This document shows, one piece after another, positions 9,399 through 18,519 of a stretch of DNA of 64,000 bases (position 1 is its first letter; each line of letters begins with the position of its first letter). Position numbers and translations under genes: made by a program. The DNA lies in contig JAWLAN010000010.1 of NCBI GenBank assembly GCA_041395385.1, positions 62,001 to 126,000 on the forward strand. The letters run 5' to 3'. The notes under the pieces were generated by a model. It was not told the origin of the DNA and ran no database searches. It saw only the letters and a list, made by a program, of their open reading frames with translations. This DNA is from JAJVHZ01 sp041395385. Its GTDB lineage: Bacteria; Pseudomonadota; Gammaproteobacteria; JAJPIJ01.

Positions 9399-10331
9399 AT
9401 GACGGCATTGATCTGCGGGTCCTTCGCATACGACACCATCATGGTGTTCCAGGATCGCTTCAAGCACCACATCCTGCCCGACAAGATCCACATCCTGAAC
9501 GTCTCGTTCCTCGTTCCCGAGATGCGGCGCGAGTTCGGCGGCTGCGCCGGCAACATCGCCTACAACCTGAAGCTGCTCGGCGCGGAACCGCTGCCCATGG
9601 GCACGGTGGGGAGCGACTTCGGTCCCTACGCGCAGTGGATGGACCAATGCGGGATCTCGCGCGCTCACATCAAGGAGATCCCCGGCGCCTACACCGGGCA
9701 GGCCTTCATCACCACCGATCTGGACGACAACCAGATTACTGCCTTCCACCCCGGGGCGATGAATCACGCGCACGAGAACAGGGTGAGCGATGCCAGGGGC
9801 GTGAAGATAGGCATCCTCGCCCCCGATGGCAGGCAGGGCATGATCGAACACGCCGTGCAGTTCGCCGAGGCCGGCATCCCGTTCATTTTCGATCCCGGGC
9901 AGGGAATGCCGATGTTCGATCGTGCGCTGCTGCGACAGTTCACCGAGCAGGCCCAATGGTTGACGGTGAACGATTACGAATGGCAGTTGATGCAGGAGAA
10001 GACGGGCTGGGCGGCGCGCGAGGTGCTGGAGCGCGTGGAGGCGCTGATCATCACCCGCGGCGCGAGCGGGTCCGTCATCATGACAGGCGGCGGCGAGATC
10101 GCCATTCCGGTGGCCATCCCGCGCGCGGTCCGGGACCCCACCGGATGCGGGGATGCATACCGCGCGGGCCTGCTGTACGGACTGCTCAACGAGATGGACT
10201 GGCAGGTGACCGGGCGCATCGCCGCGCTCATGGGGGCGATAAAGATCGAATCCGCCGGCACCCAGAACCATCGGTTCTCGCTCGAGGAATTCAAGGCCAG
10301 GTATCGGGAAAGCTTCGGCGGCGGTTTCTGA
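9399..10331 (+). CDS. PfkB family carbohydrate/nucleoside kinase (adenosine-kinase-like)
   Basis: A 310-residue ribokinase-family kinase. The N-terminal motif GGCAGNIAYNLKLLG binds substrate, and the C-terminal PfkB signature DPTGCGDAYRAGLLYG contains the catalytic Asp and anion hole. The substrate could be a sugar or adenosine; I lean to adenosine-like because close relatives are often annotated so, but this is not decidable here. It starts 32 bases after the GNAT gene, so the two may be co-transcribed. Confidence 0.85.
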   Translation: MTALICGSFAYDTIMVFQDRFKHHILPDKIHILNVSFLVPEMRREFGGCAGNIAYNLKLLGAEPLPMGTVGSDFGPYAQWMDQCGISRAHIKEIPGAYTGQAFITTDLDDNQITAFHPGAMNHAHENRVSDARGVKIGILAPDGRQGMIEHAVQFAEAGIPFIFDPGQGMPMFDRALLRQFTEQAQWLTVNDYEWQLMQEKTGWAAREVLERVEALIITRGASGSVIMTGGGEIAIPVAIPRAVRDPTGCGDAYRAGLLYGLLNEMDWQVTGRIAALMGAIKIESAGTQNHRFSLEEFKARYRESFGGGF

Positions 10332-10429
10332 CGGCGTCCACCGCTGCCACGCCCGGCGCCAGCCTGTGACGGCGTTGGCGGGTTTCCTTTCGCGCCCCCT
10401 GCGAATATTCCTAATCCATATTAATTACA

Positions 10430-10452
10430 GTGAATTATCATTTATAATTCAC
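10430..10452 (+). promoter_or_regulatory. 9-bp perfect dyad overlapping a consensus -10 upstream of pgaC
   Basis: GTGAATTAT - 5 bases - ATAATTCAC is a perfect inverted repeat in an AT-rich patch (10408-10465) inside GC-rich DNA. The second arm contains TATAAT (10443-10448), a consensus -10 hexamer, with only a weak -35 (TTAATT, 16 bases upstream). This is the layout of an operator over a promoter. It is the only notable element in the gene-free stretch 10332-10665. Confidence 0.5.
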
Positions 10453-10665
10453 GTAGATTATTCGGATCGGTGCCGGCGACATGGGAGCGAGGAGGGACGG
10501 CAGGTGCGGGCCGCCGACGGCCCCGGGTGCGCGCATCCGGGCGGGCTGGTGCCGCCGGGCGATGCCCGAACTTCCGGCACTTCACCGACTCTCACCGCTT
10601 TTGCATGCGGCGCCACGGCAATGGCCGCACCGGCCTTGCGCCGCGCCGCGCAGATAGGCCGCCGC

Positions 10666-11937
10666 ATGCCCGGACTCATCTTCGACTCGCTCCTGGACTT
10701 CACGCTGTACTACCCCCTGTTCATGGCCTACCTCTGGATGATCGGGGGCGTGTATTACTATTTTCACTGGGAGAGGCGCGAGCCCGACTACGACTCGCCG
10801 CCCGAGCTTCCCGCCTATCCCAAGGTCGCCATCGTCGTTCCCTGTCACAACGAGGCGGCGAACATACGCGAGACCGTCGATTCGCTCCTGCGGCAGAGCT
10901 ACCCGGACTTCGAGATCATCCTCGTCAACGACGGCAGCACCGACAATACCCAGGCGATCCTCGATGAACTGGCGCGGACGCACGAGGCCGTGCGTGTGCT
11001 GCATTTCGCGGAGAACCAGGGCAAGGCAATGGCGTTGCGCATGGGATCGATGATCACGCCGTGCGAGTTCGTGGTGACGATCGACGGCGATGCCATCCTC
11101 GATCCGGGCGCGGTGACCTGGATCATGTATCACCTGGTCTCGGGCCCGCGCGTCGCGGCCGTGACCGGCAATCCCCGCATACGCACCCGCTCGACGCTGA
11201 TCGGCAAGATCCAGGTGGGCGAGTTCTCCTCGATCATCGGTTTGCTGAAGCGCTGCCAGCGCATCTATGGTCGCGTGTTCACGATCTCGGGCGTGATCAG
11301 CGGCTTTCGCAAGACCGCCCTGCATCGTATCGGGTACTGGGACACGGACATGGTCACCGAGGACATAGACGTGAGCTGGAAGCTGCAGCTCGATCACTGG
11401 GACATCCGCTACGAACCGAACTGCCTTTGCTGGATCCTGATGCCCGAGACGCTGAAAGGGCTCTGGAGGCAGCGCCTGCGCTGGGCCGAGGGCGGCGTGG
11501 AAGTCCTGCTGAAGTACTTCAAGCCGCTGCTGCACTGGCGCAAGCGGCGGATGTGGCTCGTGTATCTGGAATTGCTGGCCAGCATGTTCTGGGCCTATGT
11601 GATGGCCTGCGTGATCGCCGTCTGGGGCGCGAGCCAGTTCCTCGCCCTGCCGGAAGGTGTCCGGGTGCCGGAGATGATCCCGGGTTGGGCCGGTGTGCTG
11701 CTGGGGTTCACCTGCCTGCTGCAGTTCCTCGTCAGCCTCATGATAGACAGCCGCTACGAGAAGGAGATCGGACGTTACTACTACTGGATGGTGTGGTATC
11801 CGCTCGTGTATTGGGTCATCAGCGCCGCCACCACGGTCGTCGCCGTGCCGCGCGTGCTCCTCCGCGGCCGCGGCAGGCGCGCCGTGTGGACCAGTCCTGA
11901 CCGCGGCATCAGGGCGGAACCGGCCGGGGGCGCATAA
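10666..11937 (+). CDS. pgaC: Poly-beta-1,6-N-acetylglucosamine synthase, processive glycosyltransferase
   Basis: A 423-residue family 2 glycosyltransferase closely resembling E. coli PgaC, which polymerises UDP-GlcNAc into PNAG and moves it across the inner membrane. It has an N-terminal membrane segment (LYYPLFMAYLWMIGGVYYY), then the GT-A domain with VNDGSTDNTQ, DGDAIL, TEDIDVSW and the processivity motif QRLRW. Several C-terminal membrane helices follow, ending VWTSPDRGI as in E. coli. The start at 10666 gives the E. coli-like N-terminus; ATG 10621 is an alternative. It overlaps pgaD by one base. pgaA (porin) and pgaB (deacetylase) are not in the window. Confidence 0.93.
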   Translation: MPGLIFDSLLDFTLYYPLFMAYLWMIGGVYYYFHWERREPDYDSPPELPAYPKVAIVVPCHNEAANIRETVDSLLRQSYPDFEIILVNDGSTDNTQAILDELARTHEAVRVLHFAENQGKAMALRMGSMITPCEFVVTIDGDAILDPGAVTWIMYHLVSGPRVAAVTGNPRIRTRSTLIGKIQVGEFSSIIGLLKRCQRIYGRVFTISGVISGFRKTALHRIGYWDTDMVTEDIDVSWKLQLDHWDIRYEPNCLCWILMPETLKGLWRQRLRWAEGGVEVLLKYFKPLLHWRKRRMWLVYLELLASMFWAYVMACVIAVWGASQFLALPEGVRVPEMIPGWAGVLLGFTCLLQFLVSLMIDSRYEKEIGRYYYWMVWYPLVYWVISAATTVVAVPRVLLRGRGRRAVWTSPDRGIRAEPAGGA

Positions 11938-12485
11938 TGAGCGAACTGGTCATCCACCGGCCGGACCTGCAGACGCTGCGCCAGCGATATGGTTACGGCA
12001 TGGCGACACTGGTCCTCTGGCTGGCCTACATCTACCTCTGGGTGCCGCTGGCCACGCTCGGCGCATGGGGTCTGGAGGTCGGTTTCATCCATCGGCAGCT
12101 GACCACGCTGCGAAACGTCGAGGGCCTGTATCGCCTGCTCGCAGTCTATGCCGTCGTGGTGCTTGCCATAGGCACGGCGCTCATCGCCTGGGCGCGCCTG
12201 AATCTGAAGAGGTTCAGGGGCATGGATCGACGCAAGGCGCCCCTGCCCGTTACCACCCGCGAGGTCGCCAGCGCGTTTCACATCTCCCCCTCGGTACTCT
12301 CGTTCTGGTACCTGTCCAAGTCCATCACGATGCAGCATTCCGCGAACGGACAGGTTCTCGCCCCGCCGGACACGGATCGCGCGATCCTCGAGGTGGCGCG
12401 CCTGTTCCGGACGGTGGCGCCATCCAACGATGCGCCAACGCCGGCCGAGGATCGCGGGGGACGGATCGCGCCCCAGAGCGGCTGA
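11937..12485 (+). CDS. pgaD: PgaD-like accessory protein of PNAG synthase
   Basis: A 182-residue protein with two membrane helices (about residues 20-48 and 63-88), followed by a short cytoplasmic region, the architecture of PgaD. In E. coli, PgaD binds PgaC and the pair is activated by c-di-GMP. The start ATG overlaps the pgaC stop (TAATG), so the two are translationally coupled. Sequence identity in this family is low, and the call rests on size, topology and position. Confidence 0.8.
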   Translation: MSELVIHRPDLQTLRQRYGYGMATLVLWLAYIYLWVPLATLGAWGLEVGFIHRQLTTLRNVEGLYRLLAVYAVVVLAIGTALIAWARLNLKRFRGMDRRKAPLPVTTREVASAFHISPSVLSFWYLSKSITMQHSANGQVLAPPDTDRAILEVARLFRTVAPSNDAPTPAEDRGGRIAPQSG

Positions 12486-12486
12486 A

Positions 12487-14571
12487 TCAGCCCGCCAACG
12501 CCGCGGCGAGTTCGGGCAACGTGTGCACGGGCAGCCGGCATGCCGCTCCCGTGCAGAGGTAGGCGACCGCGCCTCCCTGCGCGGCACGGGTTGCCAGCAG
12601 GCCATCGAGGCGCGCGTCGGCGGGAATCGCGCAGACCATCCGGGTGGGGCGGAACTCCCGCTGTGCGGTCTGGCGCCAGAGCGCGAGGGTGTCGGGGTCA
12701 TCCGCCCGTATGATCACGATCTCCGGCGGCTGCAGCCGCTCCTCCAGCGCGCTCAGCATGGTGAGGTGGGCGTAAGGCTGATCGTTCATGGCCGCGCCCG
12801 CCGCCCGCAGCGTCCGTTCCGAAGCCGCCAGGTAGCGGGGCTCGCCGAGCAGGTGTCCGAGCCGCGCGAGGCCACGGGCCGCGCTACCGTTGCCGGCCGG
12901 GAGCGCGTCGTCGGCGAAGTTCTTCACGCGCTGGATGAGACGCTCGTGAGAGTGGGAGGTGAAATAGAAACCGCCGGCGACGCTGTCCTCGAACTGTTCC
13001 AGCAGCGTGTCGGCCAGTCGCCTGGCGAACGCCAGATCCAGATCGCGCCAGGAGGATTCGAGCAGATCGAGGCAGGCCTCGATCAGAAACGCGTAATCGT
13101 CCAGGTAGGCGTCGTGCCTGGCGCGGCCGGCGCGGAAACTCGCCCGCAGCCGTTCGCCGTCCCACATTCGCTCGCGGATGAAGTCCAGCGCCCGGCGGGC
13201 GCTATCGACCATCTCCGGACGCTGCATGACGCGGCCGGCGACCGTCATGCCCCTGATCATCAGGGCGTTCCACGACGTGAGTATCTTGTCGTCCAGCGCC
13301 GGGCGTACCCGCCGCTCGCGCACCGCCAGCAGCTTGCCGCGCGCCCGGTCGAGGGTCTCCCGAGCCTCCTCCGGTGCCATCCCGTGGGTGGCGGCGGCCT
13401 GCGCCAGCGGCACGGCGATGCGCAGATGCCATCGTCCCTCGAAATTCGGCGGGCCGTCGACGCCGAAGTGCGTGGCGAACACGGCAAACTCACGATCGCT
13501 CAGGTGCCGCCGCACCTCCTCGGCCGTCCAGACATAGAACCTGCCTTCCTCTCCCTCGGAATCGGCATCGAGCGCCGAGTAATAGCCGCCCTGCGCCGAC
13601 TGCATGTCGCGCGTCACCCACTGCGCGGTCTCGATTGCCGTGCGCCGGAAGTCCTCCTCCCCGCTGATCTGCCAGGCCTGTGCGTACAGTCCGAGCAGCG
13701 GGCCGTTGTCGTAGAGCATCTTTTCGAAATGCGGGATCATCCACTCGGCATCGACCGAGTACCGCGCGAAGCCGCCGGCGAGGTGATCGTAGATTCCGCC
13801 CATGGCCATGCGGCGCAGCGTGTGCGTGACCATGTGTAAAGCGTCCTCGTCGGCGGCGCCGGCACGGCCAGTGGCGGCATAATGGCGCAGCAACCGTTCC
13901 AGGATCGGGGGATGTGGAAACTTTGGCGCGCGGCCGAACCCGCCGCGCTCCGCATCGAAAGACTGCTTGATCTCGGCGAGCGCCGTCAGCAGGGCGGCGG
14001 AATCGGCGGCCGTCGCCGGCTCCGTGCTCGTGGCGCCGGCGAGACGCTCGAGCGCGTCGCGCACGCTCACGTTCTGACGGCGGATGTCGGGGAGGCGTTC
14101 GCGATAGACCTGCGCGACGTTTCGAAGCAGGTCCTTGAAGGCCGGCATCCCCCAACGGGGCTCGCGCGGAAAATAGGTGCCGCCGGCGAACGGCATCTGA
14201 TCGTCGTGGGTGAGGAACATCGTCAACGGCCAGCCGCCGTTGCGCTGATTCAAGAGGTACTGCGCGCTCTGGTAGATCTTGTCGAGGTCGGGGCGTTCCT
14301 CGCGATCCACCTTGATGTTCACGAACAGCTCGTTCATGAGCACCGCCGTCTCGGGATCCTCGAAGGATTCGTGCGCCATGACGTGGCACCAGTGGCAGGC
14401 CGAATAGCCGATGGACAGCAGTATCGGCTTGGCCGTGTGGCGCGCGAGCTCCAGCGCCTCGGCACCCCATGGATACCACTGCACCGGGTTGCCCGCGTGT
14501 TGCAGGAGGTAGGGACTGGTTTCCGAGGCGAGCGCGTTGCGCCCCGGGTCGCCGGTCGTGCTGCCGCTCAT
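12487..14571 (-). CDS. DUF255 thioredoxin-domain protein (YyaL/SSP411 family)
   Basis: A 694-residue protein with an N-terminal thioredoxin-like DUF255 domain (SPYLLQHAGNPVQWYPWG, then the CHWC motif in GYSACHWCHVMAHESF, VDREERPDLDKIY). A long alpha/alpha-barrel resembling six-hairpin glycosidases follows (GGIYDHLAGGFARYSVD, WMIPHFEKMLYDNG, KILTSWNALMIRGM). Such proteins are widespread but their reaction is not settled. The ATG at 14571 gives the usual N-terminal start; a longer frame reaches into the next gene. It ends one base after pgaD on the opposite strand (convergent). Confidence 0.85.
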   Translation of the reverse strand: MSGSTTGDPGRNALASETSPYLLQHAGNPVQWYPWGAEALELARHTAKPILLSIGYSACHWCHVMAHESFEDPETAVLMNELFVNIKVDREERPDLDKIYQSAQYLLNQRNGGWPLTMFLTHDDQMPFAGGTYFPREPRWGMPAFKDLLRNVAQVYRERLPDIRRQNVSVRDALERLAGATSTEPATAADSAALLTALAEIKQSFDAERGGFGRAPKFPHPPILERLLRHYAATGRAGAADEDALHMVTHTLRRMAMGGIYDHLAGGFARYSVDAEWMIPHFEKMLYDNGPLLGLYAQAWQISGEEDFRRTAIETAQWVTRDMQSAQGGYYSALDADSEGEEGRFYVWTAEEVRRHLSDREFAVFATHFGVDGPPNFEGRWHLRIAVPLAQAAATHGMAPEEARETLDRARGKLLAVRERRVRPALDDKILTSWNALMIRGMTVAGRVMQRPEMVDSARRALDFIRERMWDGERLRASFRAGRARHDAYLDDYAFLIEACLDLLESSWRDLDLAFARRLADTLLEQFEDSVAGGFYFTSHSHERLIQRVKNFADDALPAGNGSAARGLARLGHLLGEPRYLAASERTLRAAGAAMNDQPYAHLTMLSALEERLQPPEIVIIRADDPDTLALWRQTAQREFRPTRMVCAIPADARLDGLLATRAAQGGAVAYLCTGAACRLPVHTLPELAAALAG

Positions 14572-14617
14572 CGCGGTGCGCGGAGTATCGCCCGACGCGG
14601 CCTCGGCGGCATCGGAG

Positions 14618-16198
14618 CTATCCGGCGCCCTCGATGACGGTCGTATCGCCCTCCGCCACGGTGAGGCCGGTCCCGAGCATCTCGGCAAAGCTCTGTTGCG
14701 CGGCGTGGATCTCCTCGATCTGCTGCTTCAGGCTGGAGGCCATGGCGAGCAGGCGCTCGTAGGACTTGCGCAACGTCTGCTCCTTGCGCGTGACCATGAG
14801 CTGGTAGCGGGTCTCGATCTCCACGGTGCGCCGCCGCAGCTCCTCCTGCATGGCCTGTTCGAACAGGCGCTGCTGCGCGGCCAGCTCGTGGTCCACGCGC
14901 TGCTTGAGGGCCGCGACCTGGGCGTCGATTTCGTGGTGGATGCGCTCGGCGACCTGGGCGAGCGTGCCATGTGCCGGCGACGATGCCGCAGCGGCATGCG
15001 CGGGTTCGACATTGACGCTGGATGTGGGGCTCATTTCCGGGGCGGCCTCCGTTGCGGCGCTGGGTGGGATCTGCTCGGACGCGGCACTCGGACCGGCCTG
15101 CGCCGTCGGCGTCGTTGCCTCGGCGGTCGGCGGCGGCGTTTCGGCCGCGGGGGTCACGGCCGCCACCTCTGTCAGATAGCGACCGTCCAGACCCGCATCG
15201 AGCAGGATGAACACGCCGGCGCGGCTGGTGGCGGTGCTGTCGGAGGTGACGATATACGGCACCTGGCGCCGCAGCCGATCCAGGCGGATGCGCAGCTCGT
15301 TCAGGGGAATGTGCAGCGCATGGTCGCCCTTGATGTCGGCGGCGAGGTGCGCGGGGCGCACGTCGAGCCACCGCGCGCGCTGCGATCGGACCAGCTCTCC
15401 GGCCTGTCGCAGCGGGATGGCCTGGATCACCGGCTCGGCGATCAGGCGCAGGAAATCCTCGCGTGTGATCCGCACCAGCGAGCCGCTGGTCAGCGCGCGC
15501 ACGCTCACATCCAGCGGCCGTTCCGTCAGCAGCGCCTCGGCGCCGAAGCAGTCGCCGGGGCGCAGCTCCGCCACGGCAATCGTGGCGGTTCCGTCCGGCG
15601 CCGTGCGGAACATCGCCAGGTCGCCGTCCTGGACGACGTAGAGATGATTGGGCTGACTGCCCTCGGCGACCACGACCTCGCCCGCGGCCACGTGGACGGT
15701 GGTCCCGCGCTCGAACAGCAGCATGAGATTGTTCGGCGGCAGGCGCGCGAAGATGGGCGCCCGTGCGATCCGGGACATCCAGTTGCCCGGATCGTCGTGC
15801 GTCGCCTCGGCGGCCCCGGAGCCGGGCTCGGACTGCAGCTCGGCGAGCGAGGTGAGCTTCTCCAGCAGGGAACGCTTGACCTGCAACACGGTGGCGGAGC
15901 CGACCGCGCGCGCCGAGTAGCGCCTCGGTTGCGACGGGTCCAGCGCGCGCCGCGCCTCCGGCGAGGAGCTGTGCACTTCCTGCACGCTTGCGTCGTTTCC
16001 GATCAGCAGCACCATGCCGTCGATCAGGTAGAGCTGCGCGTCATCGGTGTCGCCGGCGCTGAACAGCACCTGCCCATCGGCACAACGCTGCACGCGAGCC
16101 TGGCTCAGAAGCTGCACCTGGTAAGGAGGGGGCAGGCGCTCTATGTCAGGGAGCCTGCGGAAATCTATTCCCCCACCGGTGCCCCGGCTCGTCTCCAT
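14618..16198 (-). CDS. Double cyclic-nucleotide-binding domain protein with degenerate rhodanese domain and coiled coil
   Basis: A 526-residue cytosolic protein. Two CNB folds are followed by a rhodanese-like domain (about residues 270-340), an Ala/Pro/Thr-rich linker, and a long Glu/Arg/Gln-rich coiled coil from about residue 415 to 510. The second CNB has GTTVHVAAGEVVVAEGSQ and RPGDCFGAEALL. In the rhodanese part the loop reads YIVTSDSTATS, where its relative at 42223-43284 reads YIVCCDTGRRS, so the catalytic Cys is replaced by Ser. GGAGGAGAA precedes the ATG. Transcribed divergently from the Rossmann-GGDEF gene. Probably a signalling or scaffold protein; the ligand is unknown. Confidence 0.8.
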   Translation of the reverse strand: METSRGTGGGIDFRRLPDIERLPPPYQVQLLSQARVQRCADGQVLFSAGDTDDAQLYLIDGMVLLIGNDASVQEVHSSSPEARRALDPSQPRRYSARAVGSATVLQVKRSLLEKLTSLAELQSEPGSGAAEATHDDPGNWMSRIARAPIFARLPPNNLMLLFERGTTVHVAAGEVVVAEGSQPNHLYVVQDGDLAMFRTAPDGTATIAVAELRPGDCFGAEALLTERPLDVSVRALTSGSLVRITREDFLRLIAEPVIQAIPLRQAGELVRSQRARWLDVRPAHLAADIKGDHALHIPLNELRIRLDRLRRQVPYIVTSDSTATSRAGVFILLDAGLDGRYLTEVAAVTPAAETPPPTAEATTPTAQAGPSAASEQIPPSAATEAAPEMSPTSSVNVEPAHAAAASSPAHGTLAQVAERIHHEIDAQVAALKQRVDHELAAQQRLFEQAMQEELRRRTVEIETRYQLMVTRKEQTLRKSYERLLAMASSLKQQIEEIHAAQQSFAEMLGTGLTVAEGDTTVIEGAG

Positions 16199-16619
16199 TG
16201 TTATTCTCCTCCGCGCGTAGAGTGTCGCTCGACCTGGCGGGGCGCCGCGCGCCAGGGAGCGAGGCGCGCTCGTTGCCGAGACTCACAAGGATGCGCCCGA
16301 AATACGGTTGGATGAGATAATAACTAATGTGATCGAGTAGGCAAAAGCCAGTGTCAAAAACATGGCGCGTCATGGCCCCTAAATCCCCGGCACGGGCGCT
16401 GGCCAATTCCCCGACGGCGATGCGAGGGAGTGAGGTTTCTCCCATGCATTCAAGCTATTGTCAGGTCGGCACGACAACTCGGTCGCCCGGGTACGGTTCG
16501 TTCCGGGCTGCGAGCCGTGTGACTTGGCGGGCAAGCTTGTGGTTCAGAGGGCGATTCTCCTCGCCGCCGGCCCCCGGAGTGTCGGACGCACGTGTCCGCA
16601 ATGAGACGAATGCGAACTC
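16199..16619. other. Divergent intergenic region between CNB protein and Rossmann-GGDEF genes
   Basis: A gap of 421 bases between divergent genes. It holds the leftward promoter described separately. A TGTGA half-site inside TGTGATCGAG at 16329-16338 could be half of a CRP-type site, but no second arm is seen. No convincing gene: short frames here lack Shine-Dalgarno sequences. Confidence 0.5.
16317..16344 (-). promoter_or_regulatory. Sigma-70-type promoter for the CNB/coiled-coil gene
   Basis: Read on the minus strand: TTGCCT (16339-16344), a 16-base spacer, TATTAT (16317-16322), about 120 bases upstream of the start at 16198. It is one of the few AT-rich spots in the gap. Confidence 0.45.
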
Positions 16620-17669
16620 ATGACTGAGGCTCTCAGGCAGCAGACGCATGTGGGGATCATCGGCGCCGGCCACGGCGGGCAGGCGCTGCTCACGGCGTTC
16701 GCCGAGATGCCCGACGTGAAGATCGTCGGGATCTGCGACATCAATCCCGACGCGCCGGGATTGCGGCAGGCCGCCGCGATGGGTGTGCCGGTCTTCGCCA
16801 ACGCCGAGCATCTGCTGCGGGCCGGCCGGCTGGACTGGGTGATCAACGTCTCCAACGCCTCCATCGAACAGCGCTTCCTGCTGAGCCAGGAGCTCGGAGC
16901 CGCGCGCATCATCGACGGTGACGTCGCCAACATGGTCTGGCACATCCTCACGGCCTTTCTCGGCGAGACCGCGCACGGTCCGCTGAAAGAGTTGAACGGC
17001 ACGCAGCGTGAGGCGCTGTTCGCGCTGGCGTGGCGGGTGATCCGCGATCTGGCCGGCATCGGCCAGCTGTCATACGAGAATTTTGCCAGCATGGCGTTCC
17101 GCGATCCGCTGACCGGCCTGTACACGCGGCGGTTCCTGATGAACTCGCTCGAGCAGGGGATCGCCACCGCGAGAAGGCACGGCAAGGCGCTTTCGCTGCT
17201 GTTCATCGATCTGGACTATTTCAAGTCCGTCAACGACAGGTTCGGCCACGATGCCGGCGACAAGGTCTTGCGTCTGGTGGGTGGCGCGATCGCCACGGAT
17301 TGCCGCCAGGGCGATATCCCGGCGCGTTATGGCGGCGAGGAGTTCGGCCTCGTGCTGCCGAACACCGACGCGGTGCTGGCCCGGCAGATCGCGGAGCGTT
17401 TGTGCCTGAAGGTGGCCTCGGATGTCGAACGGCCGGACGGCCGGCCACAGACCGTCAGCATCGGTGTCGCCACCGTCCTGACATCGCTCGCCACCGGTCC
17501 GGCCGCCGATGGTCCGCCGTCGCGCATCGACCTGCGAGCCCAGTTGCTGAAGCACGCCGACCGCGCGCTCTACGAGGCCAAGGGTCGCGGAAGGAACTGC
17601 GTGCAGGTGGTGGAGACGACCTTGTCCCCGCAGGGCCTGGTGGCCCTCTGCGCCGCGCCCGCGAACTGA
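16620..17669 (+). CDS. Diguanylate cyclase with N-terminal Rossmann (dehydrogenase-like) domain
   Basis: A 349-residue fusion. Residues ~10-130 form a nucleotide-binding Rossmann fold (GIIGAGHGGQALLTAF, then VKIVGICDINPDAPG, as in Gfo/Idh-type dehydrogenases) without the rest of a dehydrogenase. Residues ~160-335 are a GGDEF domain with RYGGEEF and a correctly spaced inhibitory I-site RQGD, the same spacing as in PleD. It should make c-di-GMP and be feedback-inhibited. No membrane segment is seen, so the regulatory input is probably a cytosolic dinucleotide or CoA-like ligand (inference). It lies about 4.7 kb from pgaC, whose product type is c-di-GMP-responsive. Confidence 0.88.
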   Translation: MTEALRQQTHVGIIGAGHGGQALLTAFAEMPDVKIVGICDINPDAPGLRQAAAMGVPVFANAEHLLRAGRLDWVINVSNASIEQRFLLSQELGAARIIDGDVANMVWHILTAFLGETAHGPLKELNGTQREALFALAWRVIRDLAGIGQLSYENFASMAFRDPLTGLYTRRFLMNSLEQGIATARRHGKALSLLFIDLDYFKSVNDRFGHDAGDKVLRLVGGAIATDCRQGDIPARYGGEEFGLVLPNTDAVLARQIAERLCLKVASDVERPDGRPQTVSIGVATVLTSLATGPAADGPPSRIDLRAQLLKHADRALYEAKGRGRNCVQVVETTLSPQGLVALCAAPAN

Positions 17670-17721
17670 CCGCGTGCCCGGCGCTGCGACCTGACCGGCC
17701 TGTTACAATGCCGGGCAGGCC

Positions 17722-18519
17722 ATGCTTCCCTTCCCGAACATCGATCCCGTCGCTATTCACATCGGCCCGCTGGCGGTGCGCTGGTACGGGCTCTCCTATC
17801 TCGCCGGCATCGCGCTGGGCTGGTGGCTCATGCGGCGTCGCGCCCGCGCGCCGGGGTCGGGATGGACGGCCGAGGAGGTCGGGGACTTCATCTTCTATCT
17901 CGCGCTGGGCGCGGTGCTGGGCGGTCGCATCGGCTACATCCTGTTCTACAATTTCGACGTCTACCTGCGCGACCCGCTGGCGATATTGCGGGTCTGGCAG
18001 GGGGGCATGTCCTTCCATGGCGGTCTCATGGGTCTTTTCGTCGCAAGCTGGTGGTGGGCTCGCAGGACCGGACGCGGATTCCTGCAGGTGTGCGACTTCG
18101 TCGTGCCAGCCGGTCCCCTTGGACTGTTTTTCGGGCGGGTGGCGAACTTCGTCAACGGTGAGCTCTGGGGAGCGCCCACGCAGTTGCCGTGGGGCGTGGT
18201 CTTTCCCAACGGCGGGCCGATGCCGCGCCATCCCTCGCAGCTGTACGAGGCGTTTCTCGAGGGCATCGTACTGTTCGCGGTACTCTGGTGGTATTCCAGC
18301 CGTCGCCGTCCGGCCGGTTCGGTGACCGGGCTGTTCCTCATCGGGTACGGAGTCGCGCGCTCCCTGGTGGAGTTCGTCCGTGAGCCCGATGCGCAGATCG
18401 GCTACCTCGCAGGCGACTGGCTCACGATGGGGCAGGTCCTCTCGCTGCCGATGATTGCGCTGGGGATATGGTTGATGCTGGGCGCGTATCGAAGTGAAAC
18501 GCCCGGAGCGAGCCGGTGA
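17722..18519 (+). CDS. lgt: Prolipoprotein diacylglyceryl transferase
   Basis: A 265-residue inner-membrane enzyme that transfers diacylglycerol from phosphatidylglycerol to the Cys of prolipoproteins, the first step of lipoprotein maturation (lspA, at 59205-59705, performs the second). Seven helices and the family motifs MSFHGGLMG, GRVANFVNGELWG and HPSQLYEAFLEG are present. Its last codons overlap the thyA start (GTGA), so lgt and thyA are coupled, as in many gammaproteobacteria. Confidence 0.96.
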   Translation: MLPFPNIDPVAIHIGPLAVRWYGLSYLAGIALGWWLMRRRARAPGSGWTAEEVGDFIFYLALGAVLGGRIGYILFYNFDVYLRDPLAILRVWQGGMSFHGGLMGLFVASWWWARRTGRGFLQVCDFVVPAGPLGLFFGRVANFVNGELWGAPTQLPWGVVFPNGGPMPRHPSQLYEAFLEGIVLFAVLWWYSSRRRPAGSVTGLFLIGYGVARSLVEFVREPDAQIGYLAGDWLTMGQVLSLPMIALGIWLMLGAYRSETPGASR

